Source: PALSA-1003 sp963791945 (GTDB taxonomy: Bacteria > Pseudomonadota > Gammaproteobacteria > Burkholderiales > Casimicrobiaceae). From it: a stretch of 64,000 bases of DNA. This document shows positions 45,746 to 54,600 of the stretch, piece after piece (the stretch's first letter is position 1; every line of letters starts with the position of its first letter). The DNA lies in NCBI GenBank assembly GCA_963791945.1, contig CAWBUD010000004.1, positions 124,001 through 188,000 of the forward strand, written 5' to 3'. The notes under the pieces are model-generated. The model saw nothing but the letters and a program-made list of their open reading frames with translations, was not told the DNA's origin and made no database searches. A program made the translations under genes and the position numbers.

Positions 45746-46651
45746 CTATGCTCGCTTGCGGTGGGTGCCGGTCTTCCTGCGAGCGCGCTGAGCCGGCCTC
45801 GCGATCTCGGTGCCGCCGGGCCGCCGATGCGGGGCCTTCCTTCCGGCCCGCTGACCTTCGTTCAGGCTCTGCTGCAGCAGCGCGGCGAGATCGATGACTT
45901 TCGCGGAGCGCGGTACCGCAGGTCCTCCCTTCTCGGGCTCGGTGATCTCCCGGGTCTCTCCGGCCTTGATCTTCTCGCGGATCCGCCGCATCAGGTCCTG
46001 ATGGTAGGTGTCCTTGAATTCGCGCGGCTTCCAGTGTTCCGCCATATCACCGACGAGGCGCTTTGCCAGCTCGGCTTCCTTGGCCGTGACGTGAACGCTC
46101 TTGAGGCCCTCCGCGGGGAGGTCGAGGCCCTCGGCGTCCCGCAGCTCATCCGGATAGCGCATGGTGTTGAGCATCAACGCGCATCCGACCGGAACGATTG
46201 CCGCGAGGTGCTGCACGGTGCGGATGACGACCTCTCCGACAGCGAGCCTTCCCGACGAGCGCAGCGTCTCGCGGAGCAATGCGTAAACCTTCTGACCAGC
46301 CCGGCTCGGCACGAGGTAATACGGCGTCTCGAAATACTCCACGGGGATTTCCTCCGCGGGAACGAAGGCCCGGATCTCGATGGCCTGCGAGGCCTTGACG
46401 TTGGCGCGGCGGAAATCCTCGTCCGAGAGCACGACGTACTCGCCTTTCTCGTATTCATAGCCTTTGACGACATCGTTCCAAGGCACTTCCTTGCCGCTCT
46501 TCTTGCTGTAGCGCTTGTAACCGACCGGCGAGAAGTCCCTCTTGTCGATCATCGCGAGCTTGAACTCGCGCCGTTCCTCGGCAGAGTGGAGCTCGACGGG
46601 TATGGCCACGAGTCCGAACGTGATGGCGCCTTTCCACAGAGCGCGGGCCAT
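45746..46651 (-). CDS. ku: Non-homologous end-joining protein Ku
   Basis: 301 residues; binds double-strand DNA ends as a ring-shaped homodimer. ARALWKGAITFGLVAIPVELHSA, VKGYEYEKGEYVVLSDEDF, IEIRAFVPAEEIPVEYFETPYYL and VIRTVQHLAAIVPVGCALMLNTMRYPDELR are core Ku motifs. A basic tail (about 255-301, rich in Arg/Lys) extends it, as in Ku proteins that thread along DNA and bind LigD. No ligD is in this window. It starts 10 bases after the small 46662 gene. Confidence 0.95.
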   Translation of the reverse strand: MARALWKGAITFGLVAIPVELHSAEERREFKLAMIDKRDFSPVGYKRYSKKSGKEVPWNDVVKGYEYEKGEYVVLSDEDFRRANVKASQAIEIRAFVPAEEIPVEYFETPYYLVPSRAGQKVYALLRETLRSSGRLAVGEVVIRTVQHLAAIVPVGCALMLNTMRYPDELRDAEGLDLPAEGLKSVHVTAKEAELAKRLVGDMAEHWKPREFKDTYHQDLMRRIREKIKAGETREITEPEKGGPAVPRSAKVIDLAALLQQSLNEGQRAGRKAPHRRPGGTEIARPAQRARRKTGTHRKRA

Positions 46652-46661
46652 GGCGAATGCT

Positions 46662-46814
46662 TCAGTGATGACGCTTGAAGTATTGCACTTCGCGCTCGTG
46701 CCGCTTCGCTTCCTGCAGGGTTCTAAAGGTTCCGAGATTTCTGCGCCGTCCCGTCCTGGGATCTTTCTTGATCGAGAAGAGGCGATACTCGCCCGACTTG
46801 AGTTGCCTGATCAT
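46662..46814 (-). CDS. Small basic protein paired with Ku
   Basis: 50 residues: MIRQLKSGEYRLFSIKKDPR, TGRRRNLGTFRTLQEAKRHE, REVQYFKRHH. I recall similar conserved hypothetical proteins beside ku in beta- and gammaproteobacteria. Very basic, so nucleic-acid binding is possible but unproven. The ATG at 46814 has AGGAGCAACC just upstream and is preferred over the frame start at 46856. Ten bases before ku on the same strand, so first in a two-gene operon. Confidence 0.75.
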   Translation of the reverse strand: MIRQLKSGEYRLFSIKKDPRTGRRRNLGTFRTLQEAKRHEREVQYFKRHH

Positions 46815-47172
46815 CGGTTGCTCCTGCGGAATATCAGGGAACCGCCATCGTCGCAAAGGAAGGGGACAGCCGCTATCGGGGATGGTCTGTTACGCGCGTA
46901 GGCAGCCGCCGCGCGCACGTCGGACGGTGTCCGAAGCGCACCTACCCTCGATCGGCGCGCTGCCCGCGCGACGTCCAATTCCGCCGACGGAGGTTACGAC
47001 ATCCGACACGGACGTCCGCTTCGCCTACACCCGAAAAAGACGCATGCCGATAGCGCCGAGAATAGCTTTGCAGGACGATCTGCCCTGCGCTAGACCCGCG
47101 CTCGAACGTATGTCGCGGGTGCTCTACAAGTCTCTAGTTCAACAGCGACCTCGTGTCGAAAGGAGCGATAAG
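46815..47172. other. Spacer between the ku operon and DUF1328
   Basis: 358 bases, divergent genes on both sides, so it should hold two promoters. The frames present are extensions of the neighbours with no recognisable product. No clear promoter or operator is identified. Confidence 0.4.
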
Positions 47173-47346
47173 ATGCTTCACTATGCGCTCGTATTCTTCA
47201 TCATCGCGCTGATCGCGGCGCTCTTCGGCTTCGGTGGGATTGCCGCCGGTGCGGCCGAGATCGCCAAGATCCTGTTCTTCATTTTCGCCGTGTTGTTCCT
47301 CGTATCGCTGATCGTCGGCTTGTTCCGTCGCAGCAGCGGACCGTGA
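47173..47346 (+). CDS. DUF1328 small membrane protein
   Basis: 57 residues: MLHYALVFFIIALIAALFGF, then GIAAGAAEIAKILFFIFAVL and a short basic tail. Two membrane helices; this is the DUF1328 (YtjA-like) pattern. Function unknown, often stress-induced in proteobacteria. AGGAGCGATAAG precedes the ATG at 47173, which fixes the start inside a longer open frame. Confidence 0.92.
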   Translation: MLHYALVFFIIALIAALFGFGGIAAGAAEIAKILFFIFAVLFLVSLIVGLFRRSSGP

Positions 47347-47393
47347 CGGCCTGACGGCATCCGACGATCGGCTCTGAGGCAGCGCGGACCGCG

Positions 47394-48584
47394 ATGAGAG
47401 AGGCTCATTCGACGGTCCGTGACGAGCGCCGCAGGCGCGATACGTCCGCGGCGTCTTCGGCAGCCCTGCGGCAAACGGCATTCCAGGGCCGTTCGGCGTC
47501 GCAGACTGCGGCGCTGATCGTCATCGCCGCGGTGGTCGCGTGTGTCGCGATCCACATCGCGGCACCATTCCTGATTCCAGTCGTCGTCAGCCTGGTCGTG
47601 TGCTACGCGCTTTCGCCCGTGGTGGACCGGCTGCAGCGCTGGCACCTGCCGCGTCCGATCGGAGCTGCGCTCGTCGTTGTGCTCCTGATCGCGGGCGTAA
47701 GCATTGCGGTCAACCGGATGTGGAACGGCGCGGAGACACTCCTCGCCCAATTGCCGGCCGCAGTCGAGAAGCTCAGGCTCACGATAGCCGTATCGCGGAG
47801 CGAAGTCCCGGACACGTTGAGCCACGTCGAGCGCACCGCAAGCGAGTTGCAGAAGCTCGCGGGAACCGCGCCGCCGGCCGACGTCAAGACTCCCCCGTCT
47901 CCGCCAATGCCGGCCATCGACGGCCGCTCGCTACTCCTGATGGGAACGAGCAGCGTCATGGCCGGAACCGTTCAATTGGCTTCGATCGTCTTCCTCACCT
48001 ATTTTCTGCTGGCGGCAGGCGATCTGTTCAGGAGAAAGCTCGTCCGTCTGGTCGGACCGCCGTTCGCGCGCCAGAAGGCCACGCTGGAAGTGCTCGATCA
48101 CATCCATGACCTCAACCGGCGCTACCTCGCGGTGGTCGCTTTCATCAACATCGGCGTTGGGGTTTGCACGGCTGTCGGGCTAGCCCTAATCGGCCTGGAG
48201 CATGCCGCCATCTGGGGCGTAGCGATCGCCGTGCTGCACATCGTTCCTTATCTCGGCGCGGCCGTCGTGGCCACTGCGGTGGCGCTCGCCGGCTACCTTC
48301 AGTTCGGCACGCCGCAAATGGCACTGGCCGCGGCCGCGGTTCCGATCCTCGCGTCCGTGCTCATCGGCGTGCTGCTCCAGGCGGCGCTGCTGGGTCGAGC
48401 CGCAAGCATGAACGCCCCCGTCGTGTTCATCGCGCTGCTGTTCTGGGCAACGTTGTGGGGCGCGTGGGGCCTCCTGCTCGCCATGCCGATCATGGTTGCG
48501 ATCAAGTCCGTATGCGACCGGGTCGAGCCGCTGACCGGCTTCGGCGAGCTCCTCGGCGACAACGACAAGGCCGTGTGGCGCTGA
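47394..48584 (+). CDS. AI-2E family transporter (PerM-like)
   Basis: 396 residues, about eight TM helices. Family motifs: FLIPVVVSLVVCYALSPVVDRLQRW near the N terminus, a long soluble loop (about 95-190), FLTYFLLAAGDLFRRK and GLEHAAIWGVAIAVLHIVPYLGAAVVA, ending FWATLWGAWGLLLAMPIMVAIK. Members export or carry varied substrates; transport of autoinducer-2 should not be assumed. Follows DUF1328 by 47 bases on the same strand. Confidence 0.9.
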   Translation: MREAHSTVRDERRRRDTSAASSAALRQTAFQGRSASQTAALIVIAAVVACVAIHIAAPFLIPVVVSLVVCYALSPVVDRLQRWHLPRPIGAALVVVLLIAGVSIAVNRMWNGAETLLAQLPAAVEKLRLTIAVSRSEVPDTLSHVERTASELQKLAGTAPPADVKTPPSPPMPAIDGRSLLLMGTSSVMAGTVQLASIVFLTYFLLAAGDLFRRKLVRLVGPPFARQKATLEVLDHIHDLNRRYLAVVAFINIGVGVCTAVGLALIGLEHAAIWGVAIAVLHIVPYLGAAVVATAVALAGYLQFGTPQMALAAAAVPILASVLIGVLLQAALLGRAASMNAPVVFIALLFWATLWGAWGLLLAMPIMVAIKSVCDRVEPLTGFGELLGDNDKAVWR

Positions 48585-48628
48585 ACATCCGGGCGCGAGG
48601 GATTCGCCCGGCTCTAAGCCCAGCTCGG

Positions 48629-49648
48629 ATGCAGATCCTCCTGATCTACAACCCCAACGCCGGCGACGGGGTCCACCCGCAGCTCCGCGGGCTGGTCGAC
48701 CTGATTCATGCCGCAGGACACGAAGCGCGCTGCCGCTCCTCCAAGGACCCGCTCATCAGATCCGCGTTCGCGGAGCCCGCAGACCTCGTTGCCGTCGCCG
48801 GCGGCGACGGCACGGTCGCCAAAGTTGCGCGCCTGCTGCGCGGGCGCAAGACCGCCATCGCCCCGCTCGCCGTAGGTACGGCGAACAACATATCGACGGC
48901 GCTCGGCCTGGCGAGTATTCCGCTGGAGGAGCAGATTCTGGGGTGGTCCGCCGGAAGAACGCTCCCCCTGGATCTGGGCGTGGCTCGCGGCCCTCGGGGC
49001 GCGCGCGTTTTCCTCGAATCATTCGGCGTCGGCCTGATGCCCCGGCTGATGGACAAAGGCTCGCCGCGCGGCGCGAGCGCCGAGGCGAGATTGGCGAGCG
49101 CCGTCGAGCAGGCGCGACGGATCGCGCGACGCTTGCCGGCGATCGGACTCGAAGCGAAGCTCGATGGACGTGACCTCTCCGGTCGCTACATGCTGCTCGA
49201 GGCGATGAACATCGGTTGGGTCGGGCCGAACCTCAATCTCGCCCCCGACGCAGATCCGGCCGACGGGCAGTTCGACGTGGTGCTCGTGCGTGAGAGCGAA
49301 AGGACGCTGCTCCTCGAGTGCCTCCTGGCGCGCGAGCAGGGCGACCCATGGCCGCATGCGTTCCCGGTCGTGCGCGGGCGTTCCCTTCATATTGCGCAGA
49401 CCGGCTTCGCCGTTCATGTCGACGACAAAGTGTGGGGCGCCAAGCGCTCTGAAGACGAGCCCGCCACCCTGGAAGTTGCCCTCCGCGATACCGCCTGGTT
49501 TCTGGTCCCGGCCGTGGAATCCGCCGCGAAACCCGCGACGCGATCCGATGCCCGGCGCGACGCGCTGCAGGGCGCCGAGCTTCGCAGCAACCTCACCCCG
49601 CCACGGTGGGCTTGGCCTGCAGGACGACGAGCTCGCTTTCGTCTGTGA
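48629..49648 (+). CDS. Diacylglycerol/lipid kinase family protein
   Basis: 339 residues. N-terminal catalytic domain: MQILLIYNPNAGDG, VAVAGGDGTVAKVARLLRG, AIAPLAVGTANNIS; the C-terminal beta-sandwich includes APDADPADGQFDVVLVRES. This is the DAGK_cat/YegS pattern of lipid kinases. ATG at 48629, 44 bases after the transporter. Its 3' end overlaps the convergent surE gene by 56 bases. Confidence 0.88.
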   Translation: MQILLIYNPNAGDGVHPQLRGLVDLIHAAGHEARCRSSKDPLIRSAFAEPADLVAVAGGDGTVAKVARLLRGRKTAIAPLAVGTANNISTALGLASIPLEEQILGWSAGRTLPLDLGVARGPRGARVFLESFGVGLMPRLMDKGSPRGASAEARLASAVEQARRIARRLPAIGLEAKLDGRDLSGRYMLLEAMNIGWVGPNLNLAPDADPADGQFDVVLVRESERTLLLECLLAREQGDPWPHAFPVVRGRSLHIAQTGFAVHVDDKVWGAKRSEDEPATLEVALRDTAWFLVPAVESAAKPATRSDARRDALQGAELRSNLTPPRWAWPAGRRARFRL

Positions 49649-50330
49649 GATCGAGACGGATCGGAGTCAGCGACACGTAGCCGTTCTCGACCGCCCATCG
49701 GTCCGTCCCCTCCTCGACTTCTTCGGCGGGGGTGACGGTGAACCAGAAGTGATGGCGTCCCATCGGATCCTGTCCGGGGACGATCTTGCCGTCGTAGTGC
49801 CGCACCGACTGGCGCGTCCAGCGCACGCCGAGCGGCGGCTTGGACGGAAAGTTCACGTTGATGAGCGGAACCTGCTTCATCGGCAGCAGCAATTGCAGCA
49901 CCTGCAGAACGGCAGGCCTTAGTGCCGCGAAGTCGGCCTCTTCGCCGGTGGCGGGAGTGCTGAGCGCAATGCCGCGCAAGCCCATCAACGCGGCCTGGCG
50001 CGCCGCGGCAAGCGTTCCGGACGGCCACAGCGAATTGCCGAGGTTGCTGCCGAGATTGATGCCGGAGAGCACGAGCTCCGCGTCCTGCGACTGATGGATG
50101 CCGAGCGCCACGCAGTCCGCCGGCGTGCCATTCACGCGGTAGGCCTCCACGCCCTTCAACGGCGTGCGTTTGTAGGTGAGCGGGCGCGCAGACGTGATGG
50201 AATGCGCCGCCGCCGACATCTCGACGTGGGGGGCCACGATTCGCACTTCGCCCAGAGTGGATGCCATCTCCGCGAGCGCCGCGAGGCCGGGGCTGTACAC
50301 GCCGTCGTCGTTGGTAATGAGAATTTTCAA
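49593..50330 (-). CDS. surE: 5'/3'-nucleotidase SurE
   Basis: 245 residues. MKILITNDDGVYSPGLAALAEM (metal-binding Asp-Asp), IVAPHVEMSAAAHSIT and VLSGINLGSNLGNSLWPSGTLAAARQAALMG are invariant in SurE, a phosphatase acting on nucleoside monophosphates and linked to stationary-phase survival. The C terminus is slightly short but complete. The gene overlaps the convergent lipid kinase gene. Confidence 0.95.
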   Translation of the reverse strand: MKILITNDDGVYSPGLAALAEMASTLGEVRIVAPHVEMSAAAHSITSARPLTYKRTPLKGVEAYRVNGTPADCVALGIHQSQDAELVLSGINLGSNLGNSLWPSGTLAAARQAALMGLRGIALSTPATGEEADFAALRPAVLQVLQLLLPMKQVPLINVNFPSKPPLGVRWTRQSVRHYDGKIVPGQDPMGRHHFWFTVTPAEEVEEGTDRWAVENGYVSLTPIRLDLTDESELVVLQAKPTVAG

Positions 50331-50509
50331 AGGATCGCGTCGCGAGCGACGTCGCTACTTTATGATTGGCCGGGAGCAATGAAGGTTCCGGACGCCTGCA
50401 CGACCCTTCGCGCGCGGTCGTCCTACGGAAGAATCGGAGCCCCGCTGATATCGGCGCCGGCGCTTTCCGGTTCATAGTCGACCGATCGAGAGCAGCGAGG
50501 AAAACCATC

Positions 50510-51013
50510 ATGCCCGATCGGAAAACGATGGAACGAGCAGCCGAGGATCGGCGCCGCGGCAAGTCATCCTCGACGCAGGCCGGAGAATTCGTGCGCGAGG
50601 AATTCGAGCACATCCGCGAAGGCAAGCATGGCGCTCGCTCGCCCAAGCAGGCGATCGCGATCGGTCTTTCGAAGGCGCGCCGCGCCGGCGTCGACCTGCC
50701 GCCACCCAAGAAGGGAACGACGTCGGAGAAGACCCGCGCCAGCGCAAAGCACGCCTACGAGGCGGGCAAGAAGGGGAAGAAGACGGCCTCTCGCCGCCGA
50801 TCGCGGGCGATCAGTTCCGCGCTCAAACGCGAATCCCGAGCATCGGCTTCGACCCGCGCACTATCCAGGCAGGGCAAGTCTGCGGCCAAACGGCGAAGCG
50901 CTTCGTCGCGCTCGGCGGCGGCGCGCAAGGCGGCAAGAACCAAGGGAGCTGCTGGACGTTCCGTTGCCGCTCGCAAGACCGCGCGCACGCGCGTTAGGAA
51001 GCGGCGGAGCTGA
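50510..51013 (+). CDS. DUF6496 protein with histone-H1-like basic tail
   Basis: 167 residues. The N-terminal part (about 1-75: ERAAEDRRRGKSSSTQAGEFVREEFEHIREGKHGARSPKQAIAIGLSKARRAGVDLP) fits DUF6496. The rest is a low-complexity Lys/Arg/Ala/Ser tail, like AlgP or histone H1, likely to bind DNA non-specifically. ATG at 50510 preceded by GAGGAAAACCATC. Divergent from surE; convergent with the DUF3175 gene. Confidence 0.82.
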   Translation: MPDRKTMERAAEDRRRGKSSSTQAGEFVREEFEHIREGKHGARSPKQAIAIGLSKARRAGVDLPPPKKGTTSEKTRASAKHAYEAGKKGKKTASRRRSRAISSALKRESRASASTRALSRQGKSAAKRRSASSRSAAARKAARTKGAAGRSVAARKTARTRVRKRRS

Positions 51014-51036
51014 ACGGCGCCGCCCCACGCCGGGCG

Positions 51037-51342
51037 TTACTTGGCGTAGAGCTCGCGCAGCTTTCCCTTCGCCGTCAGCAGAATTCTGCGGCGTCTCGCG
51101 CTCAGGCTCTTGCCGGCGCGGTTGATGTAGAACGTCAGCATCGACAGCGCCGAGCGGAACGGGCTCGACTTACGCCGCTTGCTGTGCTCGGCGGAGCGCT
51201 TGAGCGCGCGGGCAATGGCGGCGGGATCGTCCTTCTGGAATACGCCTCGGGGCAGGTCGAGGGCGTTGCTGTGTTTGGTTACCTCGTTCGACCACTTCCG
51301 GTTTCCGGACGAGCGCGTGCGGTGCGTTTTCGCGTGTGCCAC
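51037..51342 (-). CDS. DUF3175 family protein
   Basis: 101 residues: KWSNEVTKHSNALDLPRGVF, DDPAAIARALKRSAEHSKRR and SALSMLTFYINRAGKSLSARRRRIL define DUF3175. Basic, function unknown; often near stress-response genes. The GTG at 51342 (reads MAHAKTHRTRSSG) follows GGAGAGACCC and is preferred over the long N-terminal extension to 51570. Confidence 0.85.
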   Translation of the reverse strand: MAHAKTHRTRSSGNRKWSNEVTKHSNALDLPRGVFQKDDPAAIARALKRSAEHSKRRKSSPFRSALSMLTFYINRAGKSLSARRRRILLTAKGKLRELYAK

Positions 51343-51643
51343 GGGTCTCTCCAAGATTGCAACACCAAGCCTGAAAGGCTGCGCTCGCCCGCATGGCAAT
51401 TCAATCGGTCGCGGGCTGATTCCTGTGTAGGTCCCGTTCGGGCACGAAAGCGTCTTCGAGCAGCGCACGGCGCGCACCCGATGCACTGCGCCGCAAGGAA
51501 CGGCGTGGAGGGCAGCGTCGACCGAGCGGTTCGCCTCCGGGTTGTAGGATAATCCAGCGTTGGACCGCAAGAGAGAGTGTCCGCCATTGCCTGCCGCCGC
51601 CGATCACGACGGCGCCCGAGATTCCGGCGCAGAGGGAGAAACG
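51343..51643. other. Divergent spacer DUF3175 / NAD-GDH
   Basis: 301 bases carrying the 5' regions of two divergent genes. No clear gene; no operator identified. Confidence 0.4.
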
Positions 51644-54600
51644 ATGAGCGCGAACGGCGATATCGACCGCGCAAGCCGTCTTGACGAAGTCCTGAAGCTC
51701 GTGCGCACGAAAGTCGGGACGGCGCAGCGCGCGTACGTCGAGAATTTCGTCCTCCGATATTTCCAGGACGTCGACCCGGAGGACCTCGCCGAGCGCGAGC
51801 CGGCCGATCTCTACGGCGCCGCCCTGTCGCACTGGAACTTCGCCCGCAAGCGCGAGCCGGGCCGCGCGCGGGTCAGGGTGTTCAATCCCAGCTTGGAGGA
51901 GCATGGCTGGCAATCGACCCATACGATCGTCGAGATCGTCAACGACGACATGCCGTTCCTGGTCGATTCCGTGACGATGGAGGTGAACCGCCATCGTTTG
52001 ACGCTCCACCTGATCATCCATCCGATTCTCGCGATTCGCCGAGCGCCCGATGGCACGCTCGAGGGCCTCGCGGACGAGCCGGCAGCCGGGGCGCGCCGCG
52101 AATCGTTCATCCACGTCGAGGTCGACCGCATGAGCGATCCGGCGAAGCTCGAGTCGCTCGCGGGCGACATCGTGCGCGTGCTCGACGACGTGCGGGCCTC
52201 GGTCGACGACTGGAGGCCGATGCGCGATCGCCTGCACGCGGTCCTGGACGAGGTCGAGCGGCGCCCTTCTCGACTGCCTGCCGAGGAGTTGGCCGAAGGG
52301 AAGGATTTCCTGGGGTGGCTCGCCGAGAATCACTTCACCTTTCTCGGCTACCGGTGCCACGAGCTGGCGGTAGTGAACGGCGAGGATGCACTGAAGATCG
52401 TGCCCGCCTCGAGCCTCGGAATCCTGCGTGAAACGTCGAGCAAGGGCCTGGCGACGAGCTTTTCGGCGCTGCCTCCCGAGGTTCGGGCCTACGCGCGGCG
52501 GCCCGAGCTCCTGGTGGTCACGAAGGCGACGGCGCGCTCGACGGTGCACCGGCCCGGATACCTCGATTACATCGCGGTGAAGCGCTTCAACGACGCCGGC
52601 GAAGTCGTCGGCGAGCACCGGTTTCTTGGACTCTTCACGTCGACGGCGTACAGCGCCAATCCCGCCGAAATACCGCTGCTTCGCCGCAAGATCGCCAACG
52701 TCGTCGAGCGCGCGGGCCTCCCGCCCGGGGGGCATGCCAGCAAAGCGCTGCTCAATATCTTGGAAACGTATCCACGTGACGAGCTGTTCCAGACCAGCGA
52801 AGAGAACCTGCTGCGCACCGCGAAGGCGATCCTTCATCTCGAGGAGCGCCAGCGATTGCGGCTCTTCGTCCGCCGGGACGCATTCGAGCGTTTTCTCTCC
52901 TGCCTGATCTACGCTCCGCGGGAGAATTACACCACCGAGCTGCGGCAGAAATGGCAGGCGATCCTGATGCGCGCATTCGGCGGGACGAGCTCGGAGTTCA
53001 ACGTCCATCTCTCCGAGTCGGCGCTCGCTCGCGTGATGATCACCGTGCGTACGACGCCGGGACAGATCCCCCCGTACGACGTTCGCGCCATCGAAGCGGA
53101 GCTTGTCGCCGCAGCGCAGCGCTGGGAGGACGACCTCAGGGGCGCGCTCATCGAAACCCTCGGCGAAGCCCGCGGCAACGAGCGTCTGCGGCAATTCGGC
53201 GGCGCATTTCCTGCAAGCTACCGCGAGGACTTCGCGGCCCGCGCGGCGGTGCCGGACATCGAAATGATGGCGGCCCTCACCGATGACGAGCCTCTCGGTA
53301 TGTCGCTCTACCGTCCGCTCGAGGCGCTCCCGGGGACGATGCGCTTCAAGCTCTTTCGTCGCGGCGCCCCGGTCACGCTCTCCGACAGCCTGCCGATGCT
53401 CGAAAACATGGGCCTCAGGGTGCTGGAGGAGCGCCCTTATCGCGTGGTGCCCGACGGCCTGCCCCCTGTCTGGATCCACGATCTCGGCCTGTCCATGCCG
53501 CCGGCCCAGGCCGACATCGAGGTCGACGCGCTGCATGCGGTCTTCGCCGAGGCGTTCGGGCGTGTGTTCCGCGGCGAGATCGAAAACGACGATCTGAACC
53601 GGCTGGTCGTCGCCGCGCGGCTCTCGTCCGACGAGATCAACATTCTGCGGGCCTACGCGAAATACCTGCGCCAGATCGGCTTCCCCTTGTCGCAGGCGTT
53701 TATCGAGACGACGCTTGCCGCGCACGCGGAGCTTGCGCGCGCCCTCGTGGAGCTGTTCGAGCTGCGCTTCGATCCGGTCGAGAGCGCTGGCGTGGGCGTG
53801 CGCACCGCCGAGCATCTGCGCGCGATCGAGGCGCAACTGGAAGCGGTCGAGAATCTGTCGGAGGATCGCGTGCTGCGCCAGTATCTCGCGCTGATCCAGG
53901 CTACGACGCGAACCAATTACTGGCGCCGAGACGCGGCCGGCCGCCCGCGCGGCTTCCTGTCGTTCAAGTTCGATCCGTGGAAAGTGCCCGGCTTGCCGGA
54001 GCCCAAGCCGATGTTCGAGATCTTCGTCTATTCCACACGCTTCGAAGGCGTGCATCTTCGCGGTGGGAAAGTCGCGCGCGGCGGCTTGCGCTGGTCGGAC
54101 CGGCCTGAGGACTTCCGCACCGAAGTGCTCGGTCTGGTCAAGGCGCAGATGGTGAAAAACACGGTGATCGTCCCGGTCGGATCGAAAGGCGGCTTCGTGC
54201 TCAAGCGCGCGCCGTCGCCGGCGGATCGCGAGGCTTATCTCAAGGAAGGCGTCGCGTGCTACCAGAACTATCTTCGGGGCCTGCTCGATCTCACCGACAA
54301 TCGGCTCGGCGACCGGATCGTTCCTCCGCCGGAGGTCAAGCGTCATGATTCCGACGACCCTTATCTTGTCGTCGCCGCGGACAAGGGAACGGCCACGTTC
54401 TCCGACTACGCCAACGCGATCAGCAGGGAGTACGGCTTCTGGCTGGGTGACGCGTTCGCATCCGGCGGTTCGGCCGGCTATGACCACAAAGCGATGGGCA
54501 TCACGGCCCGCGGCGCGTGGGAATCGGTTAAGCGCCACTTCCGCGAGATGGCCATCGACACGCAAACCACGGACTTCACCGTCGCCGGCATCGGCGACAT

